Assembly: GCA_903857685.1 (NCBI GenBank)
Contig: CAIOFO010000091.1
Coordinates: 1-45,660, forward strand
Reading direction: 5' to 3'
Origin: an uncultured Alphaproteobacteria bacterium
GTDB lineage: Bacteria; Pseudomonadota; Alphaproteobacteria; Micropepsales; Micropepsaceae
Length of the DNA: 45,660 bases
Shown here piece by piece: positions 9,101-19,594 of this stretch; positions within the stretch are counted from its first letter, which is position 1, and each line of letters starts with the position of its first letter. Under the pieces are notes generated by a model that saw nothing but the letters and a program-made list of their open reading frames with translations, was not told the DNA's origin and searched no databases. The translations under genes were made by a program, and so were the position numbers.

Positions 9101-10943
9101 CCAGCGGGCCGCGGACATCATCCAGCCGCACCGGCTTGCCGTCGGCGCGCTCCATCAGGAAATCCAGGATCACCGCCTCGGCGGTCCAGCCATCGTCGCG
9201 CTTGAAGCTGAAGGGGAAATTGTCTTCCGCCACCACCTTGAGGCCCAGATTCTCGAACACCGGCAAGGTCGCGCTCAGCGGCAGGATCTCGCCCAGCACA
9301 TGCAGCTTGAGCCGGATCACCGGCGCGGCATCGCCGGGCCTGCGCCAGGCGCTGGCCGAGACCTTCAGCGTATCGGGACTGGCGGAAAGCGCCTCCAATA
9401 TCTCCAGGTCGCGCACCGCATCATGGGCGGGAAACTGGCCCTGATAGCCGGGCGAGAATATGGGAGCCCGCGCAGCGGCCAAGCGGGCGCCTTCGCTGCG
9501 GCCATGGCGGGCGCACATCGCCTCGATAAAGGCATCATCCCAGGTCTTGATGGCCTCGGCGATGTCATGCTCCAGCGCGGCGATATCCACTTTCGGCCGC
9601 GCCCCGGGATTGCGCCCGATGATGTAGTGCAGGCGCACCAGCGCGGTTTCATCAATCGCCACATCCGAAGCCGAGGTGCGGCCGGCCAGGGCGCGGGCGA
9701 GCAGGGCATGGATGCGCGCGCGCGAGGCGGCGTTGACGTGATCGCGCGGCGCGAACACCAGCGCCGAGGCGAAGCGGTCAAAGCGGTCGAAGCGCAGGAA
9801 CAGCCGCACCTTGGGCCGCCCGCCAAGCTTGAGGATGCCCATGGCGATGGCGAAAAGCTCGTCCTCCGAAATCTGGAACAACTCGTCGCGCGGAAAGGTA
9901 TCGAGAATATGCGCCAGGGCCTTGCCGTCATGGCTGGTGGGCGAAAGGCCGGCGCGCGCCGTCACCGCCGCGATCTTGCGGCGCAGCAGCGGAATTTGGC
10001 GGGGATTGAGACTGTAGGCGCCGGAGGTGAACAGGCCGACAAAGCGATGCTCGCCGGTGAAGGCGCCCGCCGCGTCGAATGTCTTGACGCCGACATAATC
10101 CATATGCACCCGGCGGTGCACCAGGCTCATGCTGCTGGATTTTGTGACGATCAGGGGATCGGCTTCGCCCAGGAACGCCTGCACGTCCGGCGACAAAGTG
10201 CGCGGCTCGGAGGGGCGCCGCACCACCCGTTCCTGCACGTCGGAAAGCACGCCCAGGCCGGTTTCGTCGCGCGGGTCCAGCCGCACCGCGCCGCCTTCCA
10301 CCGCCAGGCGGTAATCGCGCGCGCCCAGAAAGGTGAAATGATTGTCGCCCAGCCAGTTCAGAAAGGCGATGTCTTCGCTGATATCCGCGCCCTTGGGCGG
10401 CGCCGATGCCAATTCATCGCGCGCCTGCTTCAGCCGCAGCAGCATGGCCCGCCAGTCGCGCACCGCCAACAGGCCCTGGGTGAACGCCCTGGTCATGCCG
10501 TCCGTCAGCGCCGCCTGGTCGCCGACCACATCCAGCATCAGCACAATGACGCTGATGGAAATGCCGTCGCGCGCCACGATGGGATGAAAAGCGGCGCGGA
10601 CGCGCCCGCCGCAGGCCGCGGCGGCGCGCAGCGCAGAATCAAACAGGAAGGGCCGGTCGTCATTGATCGCGATCAGCATGTCCGCCGGATCGCCTTCGCC
10701 CGGGCCCGGCAGGATGCGCACGTCAATCTGACCGGGGCGGTGGCGATCCACTTCGCCCGCCGCCGCGGCGGCGATTTTCGCCAAAGCGCCGGCATCCCAC
10801 ATCACGATGTCGTCGGCATCGGCGCCGCCAAACAGGGCGTCGAAAAATTCTCCCGGCCGCGCGCCATCCTGTCCGGCGGCAGCCAGGACGCGCGCCTCCG
10901 CCAGGCGATGGGCGGCAAGCTGCGTATTGTCAGAATTGGTCAT
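6189..10943 (-). CDS. gdhB: NAD-dependent glutamate dehydrogenase, large (180 kDa) type
   Basis: The protein has 1584 residues, the usual length for the large bacterial GDH family (PF05088). It oxidises L-glutamate to 2-oxoglutarate and ammonia with NAD+, mainly a catabolic role in the cytoplasm. The N-terminal half holds the ACT-like regulatory regions typical of the family. The catalytic core is visible around residues 770-1100, with RGGIRWSDRREDFRTE and VPVGAKGGF, whose Lys is residue 821. This is followed by GDMSGDVFGNGM and VVGEGANLGVTQ nucleotide-fold motifs and a helical C-terminal region. It is on the same strand as, and 68 bp downstream of, a membrane-protein gene. No strong ribosome site precedes ATG 10943. 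It ends in the CTAG shared with the PilZ gene. Confidence 0.95.
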   Translation of the reverse strand: MTNSDNTQLAAHRLAEARVLAAAGQDGARPGEFFDALFGGADADDIVMWDAGALAKIAAAAAGEVDRHRPGQIDVRILPGPGEGDPADMLIAINDDRPFLFDSALRAAAACGGRVRAAFHPIVARDGISISVIVLMLDVVGDQAALTDGMTRAFTQGLLAVRDWRAMLLRLKQARDELASAPPKGADISEDIAFLNWLGDNHFTFLGARDYRLAVEGGAVRLDPRDETGLGVLSDVQERVVRRPSEPRTLSPDVQAFLGEADPLIVTKSSSMSLVHRRVHMDYVGVKTFDAAGAFTGEHRFVGLFTSGAYSLNPRQIPLLRRKIAAVTARAGLSPTSHDGKALAHILDTFPRDELFQISEDELFAIAMGILKLGGRPKVRLFLRFDRFDRFASALVFAPRDHVNAASRARIHALLARALAGRTSASDVAIDETALVRLHYIIGRNPGARPKVDIAALEHDIAEAIKTWDDAFIEAMCARHGRSEGARLAAARAPIFSPGYQGQFPAHDAVRDLEILEALSASPDTLKVSASAWRRPGDAAPVIRLKLHVLGEILPLSATLPVFENLGLKVVAEDNFPFSFKRDDGWTAEAVILDFLMERADGKPVRLDDVRGPLEDAFQAVISGQAESDNFNRLVMGAQLDWRAITILRGVAKFLRQAAIPFSQDYMEQALNRNPDIALLLVELFAARLHPEDGGEDAAKKIAERIEAALRDVPSLDDDRILRRFRNVIENILRTNFWQEDRATLALKLDSQKLEELPAPRPWCEIFVYAPAMEGVHLRFGKVARGGIRWSDRREDFRTEILGLVKAQQVKNAVIVPVGAKGGFYPKIAPLGQTREDAMATGVAAYKMLINALLDITDNLKPDGGIVPPPNVRRHDGDDPYLVVAADKGTATFSDIANGIAEERGFWLGDAFASGGSHGYDHKKMGITARGAWEAVGRHFRELGRDIQKEDFTVIGVGDMSGDVFGNGMLLSAHIRLLAAFDHRHIFLDPSAATAAPFQERQRLFTLPRSSWDDYDKKLIGPGGGVFARSLKEIPLTPEVQALIGSDATSLPPAALIHALLKARADLLWFGGIGTYIKAQSQSNMDVGDRANDAVRVNGKEIKALVVGEGANLGVTQLGRIEYAKSGGRIDTDAIDNSAGVDTSDHEVNLKILFSGPYRRGEMDSQKRDAVLANMSDEVAALVLADNYDQTLALSVAEASAARDLDADARFIRELESRGKLDRAVEFLPSDAEIATLAHDGKGLTRPELAVLLAYAKLDLEAEILASALPDDPALTSWLASYFPAQAATQFAAELPHHRLKREIISTGLANRIVNLAGPVFAARMKEMSGASGAEVARAFVVAEGAFGLEGLKKRVDALDGKIPAALQTRLYSEIAETLRRLGPWFLGHVGGRDDLAAAVALYRAGVEALRDQHRDFISKEQAQEAQARIARFKDAPPELARDIGLLPLLGVAPEIATLARSGGHAIGCVAKLYFGVGDILGLDRLRLLAGRIAPAEHWDRLAIRRLIDDLFAAQRMLAQSLLAGLGKEAGAGEAEKALAAWADKNADSLVRSKSFLAALESSGDLSIAKLTLANSQIHKLSEI

Positions 10944-11011
10944 GGGGATATCGCACGATTGGGCCGCGGCCGGTCATCGTTGTTCCGCAGCCTGCCCAGC
11001 GTAAGCGGATT

Positions 11012-11725
11012 TCAGCGTAATGAAAGGCCCGCGGGCAGGCCGGACCGGGCCCGGCCCGGCAAGTTCAGACCCACCGCAATGCTGCCCTGCACCACCAGCA
11101 ACATGGCCAGCGCGACAATGGCATCGCTCCAGGGCTGCACCATGATGGCGGCCGCCGTCAGCAGCGTGACCGGGACCATGAAGCCCAGGCAGGCGGCCCG
11201 ATCCCGCAGCAGCGGGATCATCAGGACAGAAGGCAGAACGGCGAAGCAGAGTCCCGTGATCGGAACCGGGTTGCCGCCCAGCAGCAGGAAGGCGCCCGCC
11301 CCCCAGGCAAAGCCAACATAAAACAGCACGGCGCGCAGGTCCTTGGCGGCTTCGCGCAAGGGGGCGCGGTCGAAGGCCTGGGCGATGGACCTAATATAAG
11401 AGCGCAGCAGCGCGCCCACCCCGGCCAGCACCAGCACGCACCAGGCGAATTCCTGCTGCAGGGTGGCTCCGCCCGCGAATATCACCGCCCCGCCACCCAG
11501 CAGCATCAGGGCCGCCGCGGCGCCCACCGTCGAGCGCATAAACCGGGCAAGATCAGTGGTTTCGGAAGTTTCGGCGTGGATTTGGGGAAGCCGGGCCAGG
11601 GCCTTCAAGGATGCGGGGCTGATGCCTTTTTTTGCGTCCCCGGCGGGCAACCGTTCGGGCGATTGGCCGTTGCCGCTGGGAAGGACGGCTCTGGGCAACG
11701 CCTCGTTATTGTCTGTCAGCGCCAT
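11012..11725 (-). CDS. Multi-pass membrane protein of unknown function
   Basis: The protein has 237 residues. The first ~60 are polar and probably cytoplasmic. After that about five or six hydrophobic segments follow (near 70-85, 90-105, 130-150, 155-172, 180-200 and 200-220). The tail is Arg-rich. There is no motif that I can assign to a transporter or enzyme. It lies upstream of and co-oriented with the glutamate dehydrogenase gene, so the two may be co-transcribed. It is divergent from the exonuclease gene. Confidence 0.6.
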   Translation of the reverse strand: MALTDNNEALPRAVLPSGNGQSPERLPAGDAKKGISPASLKALARLPQIHAETSETTDLARFMRSTVGAAAALMLLGGGAVIFAGGATLQQEFAWCVLVLAGVGALLRSYIRSIAQAFDRAPLREAAKDLRAVLFYVGFAWGAGAFLLLGGNPVPITGLCFAVLPSVLMIPLLRDRAACLGFMVPVTLLTAAAIMVQPWSDAIVALAMLLVVQGSIAVGLNLPGRARSGLPAGLSLR

Positions 11726-11820
11726 CCATGCCCCTTGCTTGCAACAAAAGCGGCGTCAGGCTCGGCGGAATGTCATTAACAATGGATTAATGCCGCATAC
11801 TTAAAGTGATTCGCGGCGCC

Positions 11821-12465
11821 ATGACAGTAATACGACAACTCATTCTGCCGAAGAACGACGCCCTGCTCCAGCAGGAGTCGGGCGCGCTTACGGTGTTCGA
11901 CCTGGAATTCACCGCCTGGGAATGTTCCATGGCCAGCCATTGGCTGCGCCCCGGCGAATTCAAGGAAGTCGTGCAGATCGGCGCGGTCCGGCTGGACGCC
12001 GACAGTTTCCAGATCCTGGACGAATTCGAAATCCTGATCCGCCCCCGCGTCAATTCCGTCCTGTCGTCCTATTTCGAAAACCTCACCGGCATCACCAACG
12101 CAATGCTGGCGCAGCGGGGCGTGGACTTCACGGAAGGGTATGACCGCTTTCTCAATTTCGCCGGCATGGCGCCGATCTGCGCCTTCGGCCATGACGAATG
12201 GGTGCTGGAGGAGAATATCCGGCTTTACGGCCTCAAGCAGATGAAGACGCTGCCGGAGTTTCACGATTTGCGCGCCTGGTTCGCCGAGCATCAGATGGAT
12301 CCGCGCGGCGTGCACAGTTGCGATATCGGCCCCAGCCTGGGGGCGCCTTTCATCGGCCGCGCCCATAACGCGCTGGATGATGCCCGCTCGGTGGCGTCCG
12401 GCATGGAAATCCTGGCGGCGCGCGGCGCCCGCCTAGCCCCTGCCCGTCTGGCGCCCGCCGCTTGA
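11821..12465 (+). CDS. DEDDh-family 3'-5' exonuclease
   Basis: The protein has 214 residues from ATG 11821. A GTG at 11806 is an alternative start and no ribosome site decides between them. The DEDDh active site is complete: D27 and E29 in VFDLEFT, an Asp in FGHDEW, and His plus Asp in HNALDDARSV. The spacing resembles the ERI1/KapD-like RNase subgroup rather than the DnaQ proofreading subunit, but the substrate (RNA or DNA) cannot be told from sequence. The C-terminus is Ala/Arg-rich. It overlaps the next gene by four bases, so translational coupling is likely. Confidence 0.85.
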   Translation: MTVIRQLILPKNDALLQQESGALTVFDLEFTAWECSMASHWLRPGEFKEVVQIGAVRLDADSFQILDEFEILIRPRVNSVLSSYFENLTGITNAMLAQRGVDFTEGYDRFLNFAGMAPICAFGHDEWVLEENIRLYGLKQMKTLPEFHDLRAWFAEHQMDPRGVHSCDIGPSLGAPFIGRAHNALDDARSVASGMEILAARGARLAPARLAPAA

Positions 12466-12857
12466 ACGCCGACGCGATTATTGCGCAGCTGAAGCTTCAG
12501 CCGCACCCCGAGGGCGGGCATTTCCGCGAGACGTTTCGCGACGGCAATGAGGGGCGGGCGCATTCCACCGCGATCTATTTCCTGCTCAAGGCCGGTGAAG
12601 TCTCGCGCTGGCACCGGGTGGATGCCGCCGAGGCCTGGCACTTCTATCGCGGCGCGCCGCTGGAGCTGCGTATCGGCAGGACAGTGCAGATTCTCGGTCC
12701 CGAGATCGAAAAAGGCCAGCAGCCGCAACTGGTGGTGCCGCCCGGCGCATGGCAGGGCGCGCGCAGTCTGGGCGATTATACGCTGGTGGGCTGCACCGTG
12801 GCGCCGGGATTCGAGTTTAAGAAATTCGAATTGGCGCCGATGGGATTTGAGCCTTAG
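12462..12857 (+). CDS. Cupin_5 (DUF985) family protein
   Basis: The protein has 131 residues and matches the Cupin_5 family (PF06172). It starts with the hallmark LQPHPEGGHFRETFR, followed by a small beta-barrel with STAIYFLL, SRWHRVDAAEAWHFY and VPPGAWQGA. The His residues are where cupins bind a metal, but the family has no established reaction. The start codon is TTG at 12462 inside the stop of the exonuclease gene (TTGA overlap). No later ATG would leave a complete domain, which supports coupled translation. Confidence 0.8.
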   Translation: MNADAIIAQLKLQPHPEGGHFRETFRDGNEGRAHSTAIYFLLKAGEVSRWHRVDAAEAWHFYRGAPLELRIGRTVQILGPEIEKGQQPQLVVPPGAWQGARSLGDYTLVGCTVAPGFEFKKFELAPMGFEP

Positions 12858-13011
12858 TCGGGCAGCTCTCCGGATGTTTGCGCCCGCGGCATACCACCGG
12901 TGTTTCCGCCCGGCCGCTCGCCCAAGCTCGCGGCGTTGGCTTAGCTTTTCTTGGCGAGCACAGCGAGCTTAGAAAAGCTTGCCCCTCGGGAGCGAAGCGA
13001 GCGAGGCGTCC
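12858..13011. other. Intergenic spacer with an inverted repeat
   Basis: This is a 154-bp gap between convergent genes. It contains the perfect inverted repeat AGCTTTTCT ... AGAAAAGCT (12943-12951 / 12971-12979, 19-nt spacer), followed by a purine-rich GAGCGAAGCGAGCGAGG stretch. There is no T tract, so it is not a classical intrinsic terminator. No tRNA-like cloverleaf is seen. Confidence 0.4.
12943..12979. repeat. Inverted repeat AGCTTTTCT/AGAAAAGCT
   Basis: This is a perfect 9-bp inverted repeat with a 19-nt spacer between convergent genes. It has no T tract. It may form a cruciform or a weak bidirectional terminator. Confidence 0.4.
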
Positions 13012-13815
13012 TCACCCAGCTTCGGCAATCTGCAGCATCTTGCCCAGTTGCAGCGCCACTTCGCGCGACGAGGCCCGCCCGACCGCGCCGGCCGCCGGCG
13101 CATAGCTGACCAGCAGCGTCTTGCCGGACACGGTGATGCCCGGCTTGTCGCTCTGCACAATCCTGACCATGTCGAATTTCCGGCTCAGCGCCTGGCGGCC
13201 CGAAGGTGCGCCGATGAGCCGTTCGATCCCCGCTTCGGCGCTGACCATGGCGTCGAAGGCCAGGCCGCGATTATCGTCGGTTCCGGCCAGGATCCTGGGA
13301 TCGGCGGAAAACCGCAAATGCAGCTGCCTAGTATAGGCCAGGTGACTTTCCTCATCCGTCAGGGCGGCGACAAAATCATTGTGGCTGACCACGGGCCGGG
13401 GTGCGCTGGTGTCGTCGCCCACGCGCGTTGCCGGCAGTCCGCCGGGCGCGGCCTCGGTGTAAAGTGTCATGCCGCCCCACACCGAAACCCTGAGCGCCGT
13501 CACGCCGGTGTCATAGCGCAGGATGCGCCCGCCCAGGAGCACGCGCTCGACGGTCAGGACATAGTCCTCCGGCGAACCGGTGAAGCGCAGCAGATAGCGC
13601 TCGCCATAGGGCTGAAGGCTGAAGGACAGGTTGTTGTCGCCCGTGCTGAAGGTGCCGGTCTCGACATCCCCCACTTTTTCGGCCGATAGCCGCGCGCTCA
13701 TGGGATCGCCCGGCGCGGCGCCGTCCTGCGCCAGCGCGGGGGCTGCGGCGGCGGCAAGCAGAAATAGGGCGGCAATGTTGCGCAAGCGGTTCAAACTTCT
13801 AACAAGCCCCGTCAC
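13012..13815 (-). CDS. Exported DUF4908-like protein
   Basis: The protein has 267 residues. GTG at 13815 was chosen because AGAGGGG lies 6-7 nt upstream and the product then begins with a proper signal peptide (basic N-terminus, hydrophobic core, cleavage near ALAQD). Upstream codons in the same frame are open but look non-coding. The mature part has features I associate with the alphaproteobacterial DUF4908 family: 'LSFSLQPYGERYLLRF', 'VSVWGGMTLYT' and a C-terminal segment with GKTLLVSYAPAAG. That assignment is from memory. It is likely periplasmic, with unknown function. It is divergent from acnA across a region with nested inverted repeats. Confidence 0.7.
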   Translation of the reverse strand: MTGLVRSLNRLRNIAALFLLAAAAAPALAQDGAAPGDPMSARLSAEKVGDVETGTFSTGDNNLSFSLQPYGERYLLRFTGSPEDYVLTVERVLLGGRILRYDTGVTALRVSVWGGMTLYTEAAPGGLPATRVGDDTSAPRPVVSHNDFVAALTDEESHLAYTRQLHLRFSADPRILAGTDDNRGLAFDAMVSAEAGIERLIGAPSGRQALSRKFDMVRIVQSDKPGITVSGKTLLVSYAPAAGAVGRASSREVALQLGKMLQIAEAG

Positions 13816-13987
13816 ACGGCGCCCCTCTGGCGGGGGCCGGCCGCATGTCCCTTCGCCTGTGATCCTGCCCACGGAATTGGGCGATTTTAAGGGTAGCGAC
13901 GCCAAAACGGCTATCTTTTGGCGCGGTTTTTGACTAAATCGCCCAAGGTTAAAAGACCCCCGCAGCCACCCAAAAAGGCGCCCCCTC
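13816..13987. promoter_or_regulatory. Divergent promoter region with nested inverted repeats
   Basis: The 172-bp space between the DUF4908-like gene and acnA carries two nested perfect inverted repeats. The outer arms are TTGGGCGATTT (13877-13887) and AAATCGCCCAA (13936-13946). The inner arms are CGCCAAAA (13900-13907) and TTTTGGCG (13916-13923), followed by a short T run at 13927-13931. This could be an operator pair or an attenuator-like fold upstream of aconitase. No consensus promoter was identified. Confidence 0.5.
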
Positions 13988-16699
<2,712 letters not shown>

Positions 16700-16720
16700 G
16701 CACGCCCGCCCATGGATAGA

Positions 16721-16761
16721 AAGCCATGCCGGACTTATCGTCCGGCATGGCTTTTGTTTTT
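16721..16761 (+). terminator. Intrinsic terminator of acnA
   Basis: A perfect 14-bp stem AAGCCATGCCGGAC / GTCCGGCATGGCTT with a TTATC loop is followed by TTTGTTTTT. Both possible starts of the next gene (ATG 16726 and ATG 16747) lie inside the stem. Confidence 0.9.
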
Positions 16762-17319
16762 GATTCGCTCGCCGCCCTGCTTTTGTTCGCGGCTGCCGTG
16801 ATCGCCTGGCTGCTGGCCGGGGCTTCCCGGATTTCCTCGCGCATCAATATCCGCTTTGCCGCCATGCTGCTGGCCGCGCTGGCGGCGGCACGGGCGCTGG
16901 GCATGGTGCAGCCGCAATTTCTTTCCCTGGCGCCCGCGGTGGCGCCGATTGCCGCCAGCCTCGGCACCACCGCGCTGGCGCTTGGCCTGCTGGCGGTGCT
17001 GGCGCGGCCGATCCCGTCTTTGGCTGCCAGCCTGGCGCTGGCGCTGGCGCTTGGCGCGGGCCTTGCCGCAGCGCTGTCGGGCGAGCCCGTCTATGCATTG
17101 GCCTGCCAGATTCTCGGCGTCTGCCTGACCGTCGCGGTGGCGCTGAGCGGGTTTGCCGCCGGCCCGGGCCGCGCAGCGCTGGCGCTGCTGGCGGCGGCGG
17201 CGCTTCTTTGCGGCGGACTGGCCTTGATGGATGGCGCGATCAATGTCGCCGAGATATTCTTCGCGGCCGGCCTGATCGGCGCGGCGCGCGTCTCACAATT
17301 TCGTGTCGAAGCCCAGTGA
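16726..17319 (+). CDS. Ala/Leu-rich multi-pass membrane protein
   Basis: The protein has 197 residues and is almost entirely hydrophobic, with about six membrane segments (near 10-30, 43-60, 65-95, 100-118, 125-150, 153-190). No family motif is recognised. The start is doubtful: ATG 16726 has a weak GGA upstream, ATG 16747 has none, and both lie within the acnA terminator hairpin. Expression would need read-through, or a promoter and start further downstream (for example ATG 16863). The last 27 bp overlap the convergent gene that ends at 17293. Given its composition, a spurious frame is possible but less likely. Confidence 0.5.
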   Translation: MPDLSSGMAFVFDSLAALLLFAAAVIAWLLAGASRISSRINIRFAAMLLAALAAARALGMVQPQFLSLAPAVAPIAASLGTTALALGLLAVLARPIPSLAASLALALALGAGLAAALSGEPVYALACQILGVCLTVAVALSGFAAGPGRAALALLAAAALLCGGLALMDGAINVAEIFFAAGLIGAARVSQFRVEAQ

Positions 17320-17643
17320 CAATGCCATCGCCGGGCGCTCATAAGAAACACCACGACGCTTTTCCGGGTCGGGCAGTATCTGGCCGAGCAGTTGGGCGGT
17401 AAAGGCGGCGGTCAGGCGCGGAGAGGTGCGCGGGTCCCGCAATGGCACATCGCCGGCCGTCCCGCTCTGGGCCAGGTGTCCGCGCGCGCGGCCATGGCCA
17501 TGGGGCGGCGGCTGATGCGGTTCATCCTGCCCGTCTCCGCGCAAGCCGCTGGGGTTGCTGGCTTTTTGCAGGGCGCGGCTGCGCCAGGCGGCGTTCGCCG
17601 CGCCGGCCGCTAAGGTCAGGAATGTGTCGCCAATGGGCTTCAT
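17293..17643 (-). CDS. Small soluble protein of unknown function
   Basis: The protein has 116 residues from ATG 17643. ATGs at 17649 and 17661 are alternatives, and a GAGG lies about 13 nt before 17649. The protein opens with a short helix-like segment, has a disordered central part rich in Gly, Pro, His and Arg, and ends with 'LTAAFTAQLLGQILPD' and 'YERPAMALSLGFDTKL'. This reads like a small alphaproteobacterial protein rather than a chance frame, but I cannot name a family. It faces away from the GGDEF/EAL gene, and the 66-bp gap between them holds both promoters. Confidence 0.55.
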   Translation of the reverse strand: MKPIGDTFLTLAAGAANAAWRSRALQKASNPSGLRGDGQDEPHQPPPHGHGRARGHLAQSGTAGDVPLRDPRTSPRLTAAFTAQLLGQILPDPEKRRGVSYERPAMALSLGFDTKL

Positions 17644-17709
17644 AACCATTTGGCAACGCAAACCTCAGACCGCGCCGGAAATGCCCCACGGGTTACCGGT
17701 TCTTAAAGC

Positions 17710-19461
17710 GTGACAGGGCAATATCGCCGCCAGCCGGAGAATCCGGCCGGGGATGGTGATGTGCTAACGCAAACGCTTCAAAAGGAGCCGCGTTCGGAGA
17801 CGGGTGCCGAGATTGGCGCTGTGCATGAAAATGCGCGTCTTCGGCTGGCGATGCAGGCTGCGGGCGCCGCCGTGTTTGAATGGAACGTCGCGGACGGCAC
17901 CATCCTGTGGGACGGCGCGCTCCAGGCGCTTCCGCTGCATCTCGAAAACAATCGCGCCCAGGTCCTGATCGACAGCATCCCGCAGGAAAAGCGCGGACCG
18001 CTGCAAACCATCCTGGACACGCGTTCGCTCTATGCCACCAATTTCCAGGTCGATATCGAAATCGCCTCGGCGATGGGCGCGCTCAGTTTCAGCATGGTGG
18101 GATCGCGCATCCCCGGCCAGGACGGCCGCACCGAACGGCTGGTCGGCCTTATGCGCGACACCACCGAGCGGGCGCGGGAACATCAGCGCCTCAGCTACCT
18201 GGCCAACCGCGACGAACTCACCGGCCATCTCAACCGCAATGCCCTGCGCGCCGAACTGGCCCAGGCGATCGACAAGGCCAAGGAAGAAAGCCGCCACTGC
18301 GCCTTCATCGTCGCCTCGATAGACCGGCTGGCGATGATCAATGACGGTTTCGGCTTCGACGCCGGCGAGGAAGTCATCGTGGGCGTGGCCGAGCGGCTGG
18401 CCCGTTCCCTGCGGGGCAGCGACATTATCGGCCGCACCGCCGGCAACAAGTTCGGCGTCATCCTGAAGAATTGCAGCGCGCGCGAGATCGAGGTGGTCTC
18501 CGGCCGGCTGCGTGCCGCAGTGCGCGACCATGTCATCGAGACGCGCGGCGGCCAGGTTTCCGCCACCTGCTCCGTGGGCTCGGTTTGGCTGCCGGGCGCC
18601 GCCTCCAACAGCCAGGAAGCCATGCTGCGCGCCGAAGAGGCGCTGGACCGCGCCCGCGAGCGCGGCCGCGACGGCTATGCGGTCTATGAACATTCGCCCC
18701 AGCGCGAAACCGGGCGGCTTCGCCAGATGGCGATCGCCGACGAGATTGTCGCGGCGCTGAAGGAAAACCGCCTGCGCCTGGCCTATCAACCCATCATCGG
18801 CGCCAAGTCGCGCCGGCCCAGCCATTATGAATCCCTGCTGCGCATGATCCGGCCCAATGGCGAGATCCTCACCGCCGGCTATTTCGTTCCCGCCGCCGAG
18901 CATATGGGCATTGTCCATCTGGTGGACCGTTTCGCGCTGGAAACCGTCATCGCCAATCTGAAGGCGCACAGAACCATCACCCTGGCGGTCAATGTCTCGG
19001 GCACCGCGGCGGACGATCCGGCATGGCTGCAAGGCTTTGTTGATTACATCCGCGACAGCAACGATGTGGCGAACCGGCTGATCGTCGAATTGACCGAAAC
19101 CGCGGCCCTGCACCATTTCGAGGAGAATGCCCGCTTCATCACCCAGCTCAAGGAGCTGGGGGTGCGGGTGGCGATTGACGATTTCGGCGCCGGCTATACC
19201 TCATTCCGCAACCTGCAGATGCTGCATGTGGACACGGTGAAAATCGACGGCTCCTATGTCAAGAACCTGGCGGCAAGTCCGGAAAACCAGGTCTTCGTCC
19301 GCACCCTGGTGGGCCTGGCGAAAAATCTCGGCATCAAGACCGTGGCGGAATGGGTGGGCTCCGACGCCGATGCCGGCCTGCTGCAAAGCTTCGGCGTGGA
19401 TTATTTCCAGGGCTTCCATTTCGGCGAGCCGGTTCTCGACCCCGAGTGGTCGAGAAGCTGA
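17710..19461 (+). CDS. PAS-GGDEF-EAL protein, degenerate cyclase, probable c-di-GMP phosphodiesterase
   Basis: The protein has 583 residues with no membrane segment. A PAS-like sensor spans about 40-155 ('FEWNVADGTILWDG' and 'MRDTTERAREHQRL'). A GGDEF domain spans about 165-320, but the signature reads GNKFG (245-249), so diguanylate cyclase activity is unlikely. The EAL domain spans about 335-575 with ESL at 374-376 in place of EAL (the catalytic Glu is kept), VNVSG, ELTET, DDFGAGYTS (490-498) and KTVAEW. The domain therefore probably hydrolyses cyclic-di-GMP, with the GGDEF part as an allosteric or structural module. GTG 17710 is taken as the start. GTG 17761 is an alternative. A hairpin (9-bp stem) covers the last codons at 19433-19456. 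Confidence 0.88.
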   Translation: MTGQYRRQPENPAGDGDVLTQTLQKEPRSETGAEIGAVHENARLRLAMQAAGAAVFEWNVADGTILWDGALQALPLHLENNRAQVLIDSIPQEKRGPLQTILDTRSLYATNFQVDIEIASAMGALSFSMVGSRIPGQDGRTERLVGLMRDTTERAREHQRLSYLANRDELTGHLNRNALRAELAQAIDKAKEESRHCAFIVASIDRLAMINDGFGFDAGEEVIVGVAERLARSLRGSDIIGRTAGNKFGVILKNCSAREIEVVSGRLRAAVRDHVIETRGGQVSATCSVGSVWLPGAASNSQEAMLRAEEALDRARERGRDGYAVYEHSPQRETGRLRQMAIADEIVAALKENRLRLAYQPIIGAKSRRPSHYESLLRMIRPNGEILTAGYFVPAAEHMGIVHLVDRFALETVIANLKAHRTITLAVNVSGTAADDPAWLQGFVDYIRDSNDVANRLIVELTETAALHHFEENARFITQLKELGVRVAIDDFGAGYTSFRNLQMLHVDTVKIDGSYVKNLAASPENQVFVRTLVGLAKNLGIKTVAEWVGSDADAGLLQSFGVDYFQGFHFGEPVLDPEWSRS

Positions 19462-19511
19462 TCCTGCCTGTGCCGCGCGCAAAACAATTTTGGCCGTCAT
19501 GCCGAAGACCG

Positions 19512-19540
19512 AATGACCGCTTCTGGCCCAAGGCGGCCAT
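19512..19540. repeat. Imperfect palindromic repeat, copy 1
   Basis: AATGACCGCT ... GGCGGCCAT is an imperfect inverted repeat of about 29 bp related to the copies at 20073 and 21214. It lies between the EAL gene and the DUF3291-like gene. It resembles short palindromic intergenic repeats I recall from other alphaproteobacteria. That link is not verified. Confidence 0.55.
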
Positions 19541-19594
19541 GGATCGCCTTATCGCTTGTTGGACCAAATCGCCGATGCGCGGCAGTATATTCGG

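Noticed and set aside
7770-11321. An 1183-codon open frame opposite glutamate dehydrogenase
   Set aside because: It is a high-GC shadow frame. The opposite strand has a complete, motif-supported enzyme, and this frame is His/Gln/Arg-rich without domains.
12858-13011. A tRNA or other structured RNA
   Set aside because: No cloverleaf or conserved T-loop sequence is present. There is only a simple inverted repeat.
17764-19116. A 450-codon frame opposite the EAL gene
   Set aside because: It is antisense to clear GGDEF/EAL motifs and has no recognisable features.
19433-19456. Terminator at the end of the EAL gene
   Set aside because: The 9-bp stem is within the last codons and has no T tract, so it was noted as a hairpin only.
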